In this document: positions 43,012 through 52,960 of the stretch, one piece after another
Layout of the letters: each line of letters starts with the position of its first letter
How positions within the stretch are numbered: the stretch's first letter is position 1
DNA from: JAGQUL01 sp039811765
GTDB lineage: Bacteria > Actinomycetota > Thermoleophilia > Gaiellales > SKUG01
Length of the DNA stretch: 64,000 nt
NCBI GenBank assembly: GCA_039811765.1
Contig: JBDHZF010000001.1
Span: 7,532-71,531 of the forward strand
Reading direction: 5' to 3'
Program-made: the position numbers and the translations under genes
Notes under the pieces: model-generated
What the model saw: only the letters and a program-made list of their open reading frames with translations
What the model was told of the DNA's origin: nothing
Databases searched by the model: none

Positions 43012-43112
43012 CGCCGTGTCATCGACTTTGCATGCAGGGATGTTGCACCATTGAGGCCAACTCGTGGCCGCAACGTCCCGTCTCGTCTCGAGTTGTCAGG
43101 ATGCGTGACGCA

Positions 43113-44006
43113 ATGACGTCGCACCACCACGGACGCTTCGCTCCCAGCCCCACCGGCCGCTTGCACCTGGGCAATCTGCGCACCGCCCTGATCGCGTGGT
43201 TGCACGCGCGCAGTCATGGTGGACGCTTCTCGCTGCGCGTCGACGACCTGGACCCGGATCGGGCGCGCCCCGAACACGAGCGACGACAGATCGCCGACCT
43301 CGCAGCGATCGGCATCGACTTCGACGGCGACCCGACTCGCCAATCGACGCGTCTCGATCGGTATCGCGAAGCGCTCGTCCAGCTCGCGTCCGACGATCGC
43401 ACCTATCCGTGCTTCTGCAGCCGCGCCGAAGTGCTTGCCGCCGCGAGCGCGCCGCACGACAGCGATGGCGTGGAGGCACCGTACCCAGGAACCTGCGCGC
43501 GATTGTCGAGCGTCGAAAGCGCACGCCGCGTCGCTGCCGGCGATCCGCATTGCGTGCGCGTGCGCGCGCGTGGGCAGCGAATCGGCTTCGACGATCTGCT
43601 CTTGGGCCATGTGGAAGCGGTCGTGGACGACTTCATCGTTCGCCGACGCGATGGCGTCCCCGCGTACAACCTCGCCAGCCCGATCGACGAATCCGATCTC
43701 GAGATCGACGAGGTGCTGCGCGGCGCGGACCTCGCCTCCACCACGCCTCGGCAGCTGTGGATCGCGCGCGAGCTGCGCTTGCGCGTGCCGACCTTCGCCC
43801 ACGTGCCGCTCGTGGTGGGCCACGACGGCGAACGGCTCGCGAAACGGAATGGTGCACGCAACCTGGACGAACTCGGCGCCGCCGGCATGAGCGCGGAAGG
43901 CGTCCGGCAGTTGCTCGTCGCGTCGTTGGGCGACGCGGTCACCGCCGACGGGTTCGATCTGAGCCAGCTTCCACGCGCTCCGTGGCGAGTTCCTTCCATT
44001 GCCTGA
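43113..44006 (+). CDS. gluQ: Glutamyl-queuosine tRNA(Asp) synthetase
   Basis: This 297-residue protein is a shortened glutamyl-tRNA synthetase. It keeps the catalytic core but not the anticodon-binding domain. The HIGH-like motif is 'GRFAPSPTGRLHLGNLRTAL', the KMSKS-like motif is 'RLAKRNGA', and the zinc site has 'PCFCSR' with a later 'YPGTC'. This combination is diagnostic for GluQRS, which adds glutamate to queuosine in tRNA(Asp). ATG 43113 is preceded by AGGAT at about 10 nt; ATG 43101 is possible but leaves no room for a ribosome site. Queuosine must be made or salvaged by this organism for the enzyme to matter. Confidence 0.9.
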   Translation: MTSHHHGRFAPSPTGRLHLGNLRTALIAWLHARSHGGRFSLRVDDLDPDRARPEHERRQIADLAAIGIDFDGDPTRQSTRLDRYREALVQLASDDRTYPCFCSRAEVLAAASAPHDSDGVEAPYPGTCARLSSVESARRVAAGDPHCVRVRARGQRIGFDDLLLGHVEAVVDDFIVRRRDGVPAYNLASPIDESDLEIDEVLRGADLASTTPRQLWIARELRLRVPTFAHVPLVVGHDGERLAKRNGARNLDELGAAGMSAEGVRQLLVASLGDAVTADGFDLSQLPRAPWRVPSIA

Positions 44007-44030
44007 TCGAGCGATCGGCCCGCGCGTCGC

Positions 44031-44036
44031 TATAGT
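44031..44036 (+). promoter_or_regulatory. Candidate -10 box of the trypsin-like protease gene
   Basis: TATAGT lies 43 nt before the ATG at 44079, just after the GluQRS gene. The -35 region is not conserved. The gene also has a good Shine-Dalgarno, so its leader is ordinary. Confidence 0.35.
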
Positions 44037-44078
44037 CCGTGGACCACAGCAGCGACCGCGCACGCCGAGGAGCCCGCG

Positions 44079-45623
44079 ATGCAGTCCCCCCGAATTCGTA
44101 CGCGACTGGTCGTCATGTCGCTCTCTGTGCTCGCGATCACAGTCGCAGCCCCCGCCGCGCATGCCGCGCCGGTGACCGCTCAGATCGTGAACGGCAGCAG
44201 CGTGGACGACGCGACGTTCCGTTCGCGCTGGCCGTTCATCGTCACGCTCGTGAACTCGAAGGCGCAGGACCAATTCGACGGGCAATTCTGCGGAGGGTCG
44301 CTGATCGACGATCAGCACGTGGTGACCGCGGCGCATTGCGTGACGCCGCGCGCGGGCGCGACGGCCGCGCCAACGTCGCTTACCGTGGTGGCGAACACCA
44401 GAACGCTGTCGTCGACGTCGATGGGGTCCGGCGACTCCGAAGCGCGGCGCGTTGCTGAGGTCTTCGTCAACCCGCGCTTCGGCGTGAACGCGCTCGACGG
44501 ATTCCACGACGACGTGGCGGTGCTGCGCCTCGCGTCTCCCATCGCGAACGCGTCGACGATCTCGCTCGTGCAGCCGTCGGAAGATTCGCTCTGGGGCGCT
44601 GGCGCGGGCGGCGTGAACGCGTCGGTCGCCGGGTGGGGCGACACCGACCCCCTCGCAAAGCGCTCCCCGGCGCTGCGCTTCCCGACGACGCTTCGGCAGA
44701 CGACGATTCCGTTGCAGTCGGACGCGCAATGCTCCTCCACCAAAGGCGGCGGCTACGGACTGGCCTTTGAACGCGCGACCAATCTGTGCGGCGGCACGCT
44801 GCAGAGCGGCTCGACGCTGGGCACCGATTCGTGCCAAGGCGACAGCGGTGGACCGTTGATCGTGCAGGCGAGCGATTTGAGCTGGCGCCTCGCAGGCATC
44901 GTGTCGTGGGGCGAAGGCTGCGCTCAGCGCAACTTCGGGGCGTACTCGCGCATCGCCTCGCTTCGCGACTGGATCGCCACGATTCCCGGCGCGACGGGCG
45001 GCGACGGCGCCGCAAACGCGGGACCCGGCGGCACGCTGCGCGTGCGCGAACTGCGCCAAACGGGCGGCGACTTCTCGAGCGTGCGCTTGGCGTGGTCGCC
45101 TGATCCGTCGGGCGCGCAGCCCGAGCGGTACGGCGTGTGGCTGCGTGGATTGTCCAGCGGCGAGCAGGTGGAGTTCTTGCAAGCGGTCACCACCAGCACG
45201 TCGATTCGGTTGGACGCGGCGCCCACGCGACGTGCGAACGCGTACTTGTGGATCGTTCGACCGCTCGGGTCGGACGATTCGGCTGGCCCGACCGCGGCGC
45301 TTCGAGCAGGACCCACGCCCGACGCGATCGCGCCGACCACGCCCGCGCGCGCATGGATGGTTCGTCGCGGCGCGCGGTCGATCACCGTCACTTGGGCGGC
45401 GGCGATTGATCGCGGCGCGGGCATCGAGCGCTACCAAGTGCAGCGCCACGCGGCGGGAAGCGGCGCCTCGTGGAGCGCCGTGGACTTCGCAGGCTCGCGA
45501 CCCGGTCGCCTCACGCTCCGGGTCGCGGCCGCGAGCCGGACGGCGATTCGCGTACGCGCGATCGATCGCGCCGGAAACGTCGGGCGCTGGCGTCAGTCGC
45601 CGGCGTTCTCCCCGCTCAGCTGA
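44079..45623 (+). CDS. Secreted trypsin-like serine protease with C-terminal Fn3-like domains
   Basis: This 514-residue protein has a signal peptide (residues 1-30, ending AHAA) and an S1 domain beginning 'IVNGSSVD'. The triad is complete: H86 in 'VVTAAHC', D145 in 'DDVAVLRL', S256 in 'CQGDSGGPL'. D250 six residues before Ser suggests trypsin-like specificity for Arg/Lys. Residues about 320-514 form two Fn3/Ig-like domains ('RYGVWLRGL', then 'ERYQVQRHAAG' and 'AIDRAGNVG'), which may bind the cell surface or a substrate. GAGGAG at 44067-44072 supports the start. It shares stop-codon bases with the convergent greA. A paralog lies at 62355. Confidence 0.93.
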   Translation: MQSPRIRTRLVVMSLSVLAITVAAPAAHAAPVTAQIVNGSSVDDATFRSRWPFIVTLVNSKAQDQFDGQFCGGSLIDDQHVVTAAHCVTPRAGATAAPTSLTVVANTRTLSSTSMGSGDSEARRVAEVFVNPRFGVNALDGFHDDVAVLRLASPIANASTISLVQPSEDSLWGAGAGGVNASVAGWGDTDPLAKRSPALRFPTTLRQTTIPLQSDAQCSSTKGGGYGLAFERATNLCGGTLQSGSTLGTDSCQGDSGGPLIVQASDLSWRLAGIVSWGEGCAQRNFGAYSRIASLRDWIATIPGATGGDGAANAGPGGTLRVRELRQTGGDFSSVRLAWSPDPSGAQPERYGVWLRGLSSGEQVEFLQAVTTSTSIRLDAAPTRRANAYLWIVRPLGSDDSAGPTAALRAGPTPDAIAPTTPARAWMVRRGARSITVTWAAAIDRGAGIERYQVQRHAAGSGASWSAVDFAGSRPGRLTLRVAAASRTAIRVRAIDRAGNVGRWRQSPAFSPLS

Positions 45624-46077
45624 TGCCGATCACTTCGAGGCGCATCGTGCCGCGGGGCAGCTGTACCTCGACGGTGTCACCGATCGTCGCCTCCATCAGC
45701 GCCGATCCGATTGGCGATTCGTAGGACACCTTGTTCTCGAGCGGATCGGCCTCGGAAACGCCGGTGACGATCCACGTCTCGTCCTGCATCGATCCGTCCT
45801 CGCGCACGACCACTTTCGAGCCGACGGTGACGCGATCGCTGCCGGACGCCTCCACCACCTTTGCGGTGCGCAGCTGCCCCTCGATCACCTGAATGCGTGT
45901 CTCCAGGAACCCTTGTTCCTCTTTCGCGGCGTGATACTCGGCGTTCTCCTTGAGGTCGCCGAGCTCGCGCGCAGCCTTGATCTTCGCGGCCATCGCCGGT
46001 CGCTTCGCCTGCAGCGTGTCCAGTTCGGCGCGAAGCGCTTCGAGGCCTTCGGGGGTGAGGAGCGTGTCGTTGTTCAT
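45616..46077 (-). CDS. greA: Transcription elongation factor GreA
   Basis: This 153-residue protein rescues stalled RNA polymerase by stimulating transcript cleavage. The N-terminal coiled coil contains 'LTPEGLEALRAELDTLQ' and the acidic tip 'ARELGDLKENAEYHAAKEEQ'. The C-terminal FKBP-like domain has 'SYESPIGSALMEATIGD'. ATG 46077 was chosen because the family begins at this point; the long upstream extension in this frame lies over another gene. It overlaps the 3' end of the protease gene by 8 bp: the sequence TCAGCTGA provides the stop codon of both. Confidence 0.95.
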   Translation of the reverse strand: MNNDTLLTPEGLEALRAELDTLQAKRPAMAAKIKAARELGDLKENAEYHAAKEEQGFLETRIQVIEGQLRTAKVVEASGSDRVTVGSKVVVREDGSMQDETWIVTGVSEADPLENKVSYESPIGSALMEATIGDTVEVQLPRGTMRLEVIGIS

Positions 46078-46171
46078 GGAACCCGTCCTACCGGAGCGCG
46101 CGCATCGCAAAACCCGAACCCGCTCGGATTTCGCCACAATCCATGAATGCGTGGATCCGGGGTCAAGGATC

Positions 46172-48523
46172 ATGCCGTCGCGTGCCGATAGGGCACGCAT
46201 GCTTCCGGCTTCGCACCTGGCCGGCTCGTCGACGAACCCGCCGGCGACCGTTGTTCGCGCGCTTTCCACGTTCCTCTTGGCGTTGGTGGTGTCGCTCGTT
46301 GGTGCGGCAACCTCCCACGCCGCGGACACGCTGACGACCGATTCGGGATACACCGTGGAAACCGGGGCGTGCGGTCAGCTCGGACAAAGCGATCAGAACG
46401 GCGTCTACTACACCATGTGCGGCGCGGCGATTCGTCGCTGGGACATCAACGGCACGAGGCTCGCCGACATCACGCTCCCGTCGTCGCTGCTCAATGCCCG
46501 CGACGTGGCGCCCTCTCCCGACGGTGCATATCTGTACGTATCGCAAGGCACCGCGTCGCCGGCACGACTCAATCGTCAAGCGAACGGCAGCTACACCTTG
46601 GACGCGACGTGGCGGCTCGCGCAGTTCACGTACTGGAACACGAAGTGGACGCCGATCGGCTGGGCGCTCCAGACGGACGGGCGCGGCGACATCTACGTTT
46701 CGAACGGTTCGTATTGGACTGGCGCGGCGGTGCAAACCTCGATCGCGAAGTATCACCCCGACGGCAGCTTCGTCACCGCATTCGGCGACTACGGCACCGA
46801 ACCGGGCAACTGGATCGTGAACATGGACGTCACCGTGAGCCGCGACGGTCGACGGGTGTACGTGGGCGAGAACTGCGGCACGGCGTGCGACTATGCCGAT
46901 CCGAACTACTCCGCCTCGCGCGTGACTCGCTATGACTTCAACGCGGGCGGCACGTACCGTTTCAGCCGCATCATCAGCGCGCAGGGGCCGATGGACGGCA
47001 ACAAGTTCCCTCGCTGCACGAGCGCGGGCGCGACGCACAGCTCGTATTCGCTCGCGATGGACTACGCGGAGAACCTGTATGTGACGAGCACGACCTGCGG
47101 CATGATCCAGATGTTCGACACGGACGAGGATCCAGCGAAGGACGTGTTCGTGAAGACGGTGGCGACGTACGCGGACCCCGCAACCGCGAGCGGAATCGTC
47201 GGCGTGAAAAACCACTATCTCAGCGTGGACTGGGCGGGCCGCATCACCGCGCACGAGTGGACACGTCGCTTCATCCCGAAGACGATCAAGGTGCCCACGT
47301 TGCCGCTCCCGGCCCTCGCGCCGCTGCCCGAACCGGACACAACCGCGCCCGTGGTGTCGGCGATCACGCTGCCGGCGACCACGTCGAAGCAGACCGTTGA
47401 CGTGACGATCGCCGCGACCGACGACGTGGCCGTCACCGAAATGCAGTTGGCGCGCGAGGATGGCACGTGGGGTCCGTGGCAACCGTTCGCGAAGACGGTC
47501 GCGTACGCGTTGAGCGACGGCTACGGCGCCAAGGGCGTGTACGTGCGCGTGCGAGACATGGCCGGCAACGAGTCGAACGCGGTGTACAAGACCGTGAGCT
47601 ACGCGGCCGATGGCGGCGACGGCGGCGCGGCGCCGGTGGGCGACAAGGCCGATCCGGTGGTCAGCGCGGTGAGCGTGCCCGTGCTCACCGCCACGCGCGA
47701 CGTGAGCGTGACGATCACGGCCACCGACGACACTGGCGTGACGCTGCTGCGACTTGCGAACGAGGACGGCAACTGGAGCGCGTGGAAGACGTTCGCCGCG
47801 GTGACGCCGTGGCAACTGAGCGCCGGCAATGGGGCGAAAGCTGTGTACGTGCAGGTGCGCGACGGCGCGGGCCGCGAGTCGAACACGATGATGGCGCGCT
47901 CGAGCGTGCAGCCGGATGCGCCGGCGCAGCCTCCCGCGGGCGGCGCACCCGACGCCACGCCGCCGGTGCTCTCCAAGCTCGAGCTTCCCGCCGAGACGAC
48001 CGCGCAGACGATCACTGCGAATCTCACGGCGACCGACGACGTGGGCGTGGCGCAAGTGCGCTTCGCCAACGAGGACGGCACGTGGGCTGGATGGCAGACC
48101 TGGGCCGCGTCGAAGCAGTGGAAGCTGACCGACGGCTATGGCGCGAAACTCGTCTATGCGCAAGTTCGCGACGCGGTGGGCAACGAGTCGGCGGTGCTGA
48201 ACGCGCGCACCTCCTTTGCGAAGACCGCGCAAGCGGCGGGACCCACGGACGCGGCTGATCCGGCGCTCACGTCCGTGACGCTCCCGGCGACCACTGCCGT
48301 TCGCGGCATCACCGTCACCCTCGCCGCGACGGATGACATTGGCGTCACCCAGGTGCGCTTCGCCAACGAGGATGGCGAGTGGGGCGCGTGGCAGACGTAT
48401 GCGACCGGCGTTACGCAACAGCTCACGGCGGGAACCGGCTTCAAGGTCGTCTATGCGCAGGTGCGTGACGCCGCCGGACGCGAATCCAACGTCTTGTTCG
48501 CCCGAACGCAGGTGACTGCCTGA
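46172..48523 (+). CDS. Secreted beta-propeller protein with four C-terminal Ig-like repeats
   Basis: This 783-residue protein starts at ATG 46172 behind AAGGAT. A hydrophobic stretch (about residues 28-48, ending SHAA) is a signal peptide behind a long n-region; ATG 46199 is also possible. Residues about 60-380 look like an NHL/SMP-type beta-propeller ('GAYLYVSQG', 'GDIYVSNGSYW', 'RRVYVGENCG', 'NLYVTSTTCG'). Four repeats of about 95 residues follow. Each has 'TIAATDD-GV', 'NEDGxWxxW' and 'VYxQVRDxAGxESN'. No anchor is visible. It overlaps the next gene by one base (TGATG), so the two are coupled. The function is unknown; surface or matrix binding is likely. Confidence 0.8.
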   Translation: MPSRADRARMLPASHLAGSSTNPPATVVRALSTFLLALVVSLVGAATSHAADTLTTDSGYTVETGACGQLGQSDQNGVYYTMCGAAIRRWDINGTRLADITLPSSLLNARDVAPSPDGAYLYVSQGTASPARLNRQANGSYTLDATWRLAQFTYWNTKWTPIGWALQTDGRGDIYVSNGSYWTGAAVQTSIAKYHPDGSFVTAFGDYGTEPGNWIVNMDVTVSRDGRRVYVGENCGTACDYADPNYSASRVTRYDFNAGGTYRFSRIISAQGPMDGNKFPRCTSAGATHSSYSLAMDYAENLYVTSTTCGMIQMFDTDEDPAKDVFVKTVATYADPATASGIVGVKNHYLSVDWAGRITAHEWTRRFIPKTIKVPTLPLPALAPLPEPDTTAPVVSAITLPATTSKQTVDVTIAATDDVAVTEMQLAREDGTWGPWQPFAKTVAYALSDGYGAKGVYVRVRDMAGNESNAVYKTVSYAADGGDGGAAPVGDKADPVVSAVSVPVLTATRDVSVTITATDDTGVTLLRLANEDGNWSAWKTFAAVTPWQLSAGNGAKAVYVQVRDGAGRESNTMMARSSVQPDAPAQPPAGGAPDATPPVLSKLELPAETTAQTITANLTATDDVGVAQVRFANEDGTWAGWQTWAASKQWKLTDGYGAKLVYAQVRDAVGNESAVLNARTSFAKTAQAAGPTDAADPALTSVTLPATTAVRGITVTLAATDDIGVTQVRFANEDGEWGAWQTYATGVTQQLTAGTGFKVVYAQVRDAAGRESNVLFARTQVTA

Positions 48524-49062
48524 TGCGCCCCTATCGCCGACAACTCATGGTGCTGCTGCCGTTGCTGGGCGTCGTCGCGCTCGTGGCGCAGATCGCCGGC
48601 GTGGGCACAACCGAGCAGTCGAATCCGAAGATCCCGAAGGCGAAGACGTTGGCGATCGTGCCGGGCGGATCGGTGCCGGACATCACGTCCACGACGCTCG
48701 GCTCTGCATCGGTCAAGGCTGGCGAAGGCGACGTGGTTCGCATGCGCGCGACGGCGAAGGTGCGCGTTGCCAAGCTCGCGTCGAAGCAGGTCGCGCAAGT
48801 CGTGTGCGGCATCCGCTATTCGCGCGACGGCGACGCGTCGTGGACGCTCGGCACGCCCTACGAGACGGTGCAGCTCACGAAAAAGCACCCGTCGGAAACC
48901 GTGTCGATCTCGCGCACGTTCGACGCGCCGGCGAAGGATCGCTATCGCGCGCGGGTCGCGTGCCATGTGTCCGCGCCACAGTCGCGCGTGAAGGTGACAG
49001 CCACTGGCTCCGTCACCACGAAGATCGGCCTGCCGGACGGCGCCGCGGTACCCGTGGCCTGA
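48523..49062 (+). CDS. Hypothetical secreted or membrane-anchored protein
   Basis: This 179-residue protein has one N-terminal hydrophobic segment (about 8-27), a signal anchor or signal peptide without a clear cleavage site. The rest is a beta-rich domain with two Cys ('VVCGIRYSRDGDASW' and 'ARVACHVSAP'), which could be disulfide-linked. No family is recognised. It starts on the TGATG of the propeller gene, so it is probably its partner. Confidence 0.65.
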   Translation: MRPYRRQLMVLLPLLGVVALVAQIAGVGTTEQSNPKIPKAKTLAIVPGGSVPDITSTTLGSASVKAGEGDVVRMRATAKVRVAKLASKQVAQVVCGIRYSRDGDASWTLGTPYETVQLTKKHPSETVSISRTFDAPAKDRYRARVACHVSAPQSRVKVTATGSVTTKIGLPDGAAVPVA

Positions 49063-49063
49063 C

Positions 49064-49112
49064 AACTCGTCGCCGAAATGGCAGACCTGTTGGGCGAAAT
49101 CGGCGACGAGTT
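49064..49112. terminator. Bidirectional hairpin between convergent genes
   Basis: AACTCGTCGCCGA and TCGGCGACGAGTT are perfect 13-bp arms around a 23-nt loop. It starts 2 nt after the stop of the 48523 gene and ends 9 nt before the stop of the M4-like gene on the opposite strand. Confidence 0.65.
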
Positions 49113-49120
49113 CGGATGAT

Positions 49121-50023
49121 TCAGGCTGCGTCGAGGCCGGTGGCGTGCAGGGCACCGTCGATCGCGGCGAGCGCGGCTGAGTCGCCGGTCCAGATCGAGC
49201 CGCCTTGACGGCGGATCGACGCGACGAGTTCGCGCCACGAGCCCCCGTCGCGCCATGCGGACGAATCGCGAATCACGGCCCAGAGCAGTTGTTCGGCACG
49301 TTCGCGACCCACCGTCGCGCGCAGCGCACGGAACGTCGCGCTCACCACGCCACCGCCCGCGTGCTCTTCCACGCCGGGGCGGATCGCGTCTTGGTAGCGC
49401 GTCACCACGCTCGCGAGCGCGGGGCCGCTCGTCTCGTGCGAGCCCAGCTCGCGAATGGATCCGCGGTAGCGACCGCTGGCGTCCTGCTTGAAGAACTCCT
49501 CGCCGAGCGTGTCGTCGCCGGTGGCGAGGATCGCGGCGGCATCGGCCATCCCTTCGAGGATCGCCGGATTGGGCTTCGCCGATTCCGCCATCTTCCCGAA
49601 CTGCACGACGTGCGTGAGCTCGTGCACGGCGGCGTCCACCGTGATCAGCACGTCGGCGCGGCCGCGACCGCCGGTGCGCGACGCGAGCGCGTTGCGACTG
49701 CCCACGGCGATCTGTCCGTTCGTTGCCCATGGGCCGTTCGAATCAGCGTCGGAGTCGCGAAGGAGCAGGTGCACCGCAGTTCCGGCGTCGTCGATGCCAG
49801 CCAGGTGCGCGCGCTCGCGCAGCAATCGAACTGCTTCCACGACCGCCAGCACGGCCATGCGCTCGCTGGCGGTGAGCCGCGAATCGGCGAGCGCGTGCGC
49901 GGCCGTGCCCACGCGTCGAGTTCGTCCCTTGGGCGCGGGAAGGTCGACGATCACGCTCGCGAGGTCCTGCTCGCTCGGAGCAGAACCAGTGGCAGCGGCG
50001 GCGGTGACGGAACGCACGGTCAT
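49121..50023 (-). CDS. M4-like (thermolysin-fold) metallopeptidase without export signal
   Basis: This 300-residue protein has the gluzincin signature: HELTH near residue 136, a downstream glutamate in 'NPAILEGMADAAAI', and 'ELGSHETSGPAL', which resembles the His-containing catalytic loop of M4 peptidases (GGxHxxSG). There is no signal peptide, FTP/PepSY propeptide or C-terminal domain, so it resembles the short, unsecreted protealysin-like forms more than secreted thermolysins. Its start (ATG 50023) is chosen by coding potential; the Shine-Dalgarno is weak. A related gene lies at 56532. Substrates are unknown. Confidence 0.7.
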   Translation of the reverse strand: MTVRSVTAAAATGSAPSEQDLASVIVDLPAPKGRTRRVGTAAHALADSRLTASERMAVLAVVEAVRLLRERAHLAGIDDAGTAVHLLLRDSDADSNGPWATNGQIAVGSRNALASRTGGRGRADVLITVDAAVHELTHVVQFGKMAESAKPNPAILEGMADAAAILATGDDTLGEEFFKQDASGRYRGSIRELGSHETSGPALASVVTRYQDAIRPGVEEHAGGGVVSATFRALRATVGRERAEQLLWAVIRDSSAWRDGGSWRELVASIRRQGGSIWTGDSAALAAIDGALHATGLDAA

Positions 50024-50112
50024 CGTGCGCCCTGCATCGGCATCCCGCGCACGCGTGCTTGATGCGCCCAGACCAACCACGAACACGTGCAGTCGCACCC
50101 GCGCGAATCGGA

Positions 50113-50118
50113 TACGAT
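50113..50118 (+). promoter_or_regulatory. -10 box of a probable leaderless promoter (ABC exporter operon)
   Basis: TACGAT is followed by 8 nt and then GTG 50127. No Shine-Dalgarno is visible. Confidence 0.5.
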
Positions 50119-50126
50119 CGCCAGCC

Positions 50127-51133
<1,007 letters not shown>

Positions 51134-51137
<4 letters not shown>

Positions 51138-51937
51138 CGCGCACGTGGCGAGGGTTCGCCGGCGCGCTTCGCGCGAACCTGCTCGTGCGCATGCAGTACC
51201 GCGCGAACCTCGCGATCTGGGCGTTCACCGGCGTGCTGCAGGTCGTCGTCTACATGAGCGTGTGGCGCGCCGTGGCCGATGCCTCGGGCGGCTCCGCGTC
51301 CGGCTTCACCGCTGCCGAGTTCGCCGGCTACTTCTGCGCGTTCCTCGTGGTGCGCGAGGCCACGTACTCGTTCATCGCCTGGCACATGTCCAGCTACGTG
51401 CAGGACGGCAGCATCGCGACGATGCTCGCCCGCCCGCAGCACCCGGTGCTCGTGCTCGTGTCCGAGATGACCTCGTACCGGATGCTGAGCATGCTGCTGA
51501 TCGTGCCGATCGCCGGCGTGCTGTTCGTCGCCTTCGACGCCACCGTGCACACCACCCCGCTCGCCGTAGTCGCCGCGCTCGCACTGCTCCCACTCGGCGC
51601 GGGCGTGCGCATGCTCACCGACTCGCTGCTCGGGCTCACGTCCGTGAAGTTCATCCGCATCAGCGGGATCCTCGCCGCCTACTACGCCATCGTCACCTTC
51701 TTCAGCGGCCAGTTCGCGCCACTCGCCGCGCTCCCGGACTGGATGCAGCAGATCGCCAGGGCGCTGCCGTTCTGGTGGGTCACGGGCCTGCCCGCCGAGC
51801 TGCTGATCGGCCGCGCCGATCCCTCCGAGGCGCTGACAGGTGCGGCCGTGCTCGGTGCATGGCTCGTCGTCTCATGGGTCGCGCTCCAGGTGGCCTGGCC
51901 GCGCGCGATGCGCATCGCGGAGACGGTGGGCGGCTGA
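51134..51937 (+). CDS. ABC-2 type exporter permease, subunit 1
   Basis: This 267-residue protein has six hydrophobic segments and matches the ABC-2 family (DUF990-like) permeases that come in pairs with an ATPase of the preceding type. 'MQYRANLAIWAFTGVLQVVVYM' is the typical N-terminal amphipathic helix plus TM1. The GTG start is inside the ATPase stop (GTGA). The substrate is unknown. Confidence 0.85.
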
Positions 51938-52743
51938 TGGGCGAGCTTCGCCGGACCGCACGGATCTTCTGGGTGCACGCCCGCGTGAGCCTGCTCGCCG
52001 AGCTGCAGTACCGCACCGACGCGTGGGCGCGGCTGATCTCCACGATCGCGCTGCTCGCCTCGTCGCTCGCCGCGGTGCTGATCGTGTACTCGCACGTGGA
52101 TTCGATCAACGGCTGGACCTCGTCCGACCTGATCGTGGTGCTCGGCTCATTCTTCCTGGTGGGCGCGATCACGAACGGCATCGTGCACCTGTCGATGGCC
52201 GAACTCGCGAAGGACATCAAGCAGGGCACGCTCGACTTTCGCTTGCTCAAGCCGGTGGACGCGCAGGTGCTCGCGCTCGTGCAGAAGGTCGATCCGTGGC
52301 GCATGCTCGACGTGCTCGTGGGCATCGGCCTGGTGGCGTGGGGCATGGCTCACGCCGGACCTGACAGCGCGCTCGGCACGCTCGGAGCGGTCGGCGGCGC
52401 GCTCGCGATGCTGCTCGCAGCGACGATCGTGATCGCCGGATTCTGGCTGCTGATCACCTGCATCGCGTTCTGGACGGTCCAGGGCGAGGGGATCCTCTGG
52501 GCGCTCGACGACATGTTCGAGCACCTGCGCTGGCCGATCACGATCTTCGGACCGGCGCTGCGCGTGGCGCTGATGACGGTGTTCCCGGCCGGACTCGCGA
52601 TCACGGTTCCGGCGCAGGCGCTCACCGGCCGCCTCGGCGCCGGCATGACACTGGTGACGATCCTGGTCGCGGCGACGTTCGCGATCGCCGCCCGACTCGC
52701 GTGGCGCGCGGCGCTGCGACGCTACGAAGGCGCGTCGGGGTAG
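51937..52743 (+). CDS. ABC-2 type exporter permease, subunit 2
   Basis: This 268-residue protein has six hydrophobic segments and the same amphipathic N-terminus as subunit 1 ('AELQYRTDAWARLISTIALL'). 'KQGTLDFRLLKPVD' is a family marker of the second DUF990-type subunit. It starts on the TGATG of the preceding gene. The three genes form one exporter. Confidence 0.85.
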   Translation: MGELRRTARIFWVHARVSLLAELQYRTDAWARLISTIALLASSLAAVLIVYSHVDSINGWTSSDLIVVLGSFFLVGAITNGIVHLSMAELAKDIKQGTLDFRLLKPVDAQVLALVQKVDPWRMLDVLVGIGLVAWGMAHAGPDSALGTLGAVGGALAMLLAATIVIAGFWLLITCIAFWTVQGEGILWALDDMFEHLRWPITIFGPALRVALMTVFPAGLAITVPAQALTGRLGAGMTLVTILVAATFAIAARLAWRAALRRYEGASG

Positions 52744-52793
52744 CGGGCGAGCAACTGGACCCCGCCCCCCGCACCCGTGCTCACCACCCATCC

Positions 52794-52824
52794 GCGATTT
52801 CGTCCAACAGTCGGGTCAAATTGC
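52794..52824. repeat. Short palindromic intergenic repeat (GCAATT family), diverged copy
   Basis: A 31-bp block with ends GCGATTTCGTCC and GGGTCAAATTGC that are largely complementary. It has the same length and ends as the copies at 38152 and 52856 but a different core. It lies just after the ABC exporter operon. Confidence 0.45.
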
Positions 52825-52855
52825 AGATGGGTGCCGCGGGCACGTTCACGCTTCT

Positions 52856-52888
52856 GCGATTTGTCCCGAGGGGTGAAGGGAATTGCGG
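52856..52888. repeat. Short palindromic intergenic repeat (GCAATT family)
   Basis: A 33-bp block with ends GCGATTTGTCCC and AGGGAATTGCGG. It is the reverse complement of the 38152 copy with about three differences. A possible TTG/ATG start of the next gene at 52883-52889 lies within it and is therefore doubtful. Confidence 0.55.
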
Positions 52889-52960
52889 ATGGGCGGGCGC
52901 GGTGCACGACAGACCACGCGCCGAGGCGTGCGATGCGCACCGAGCGGGAACAGGCCCGAG

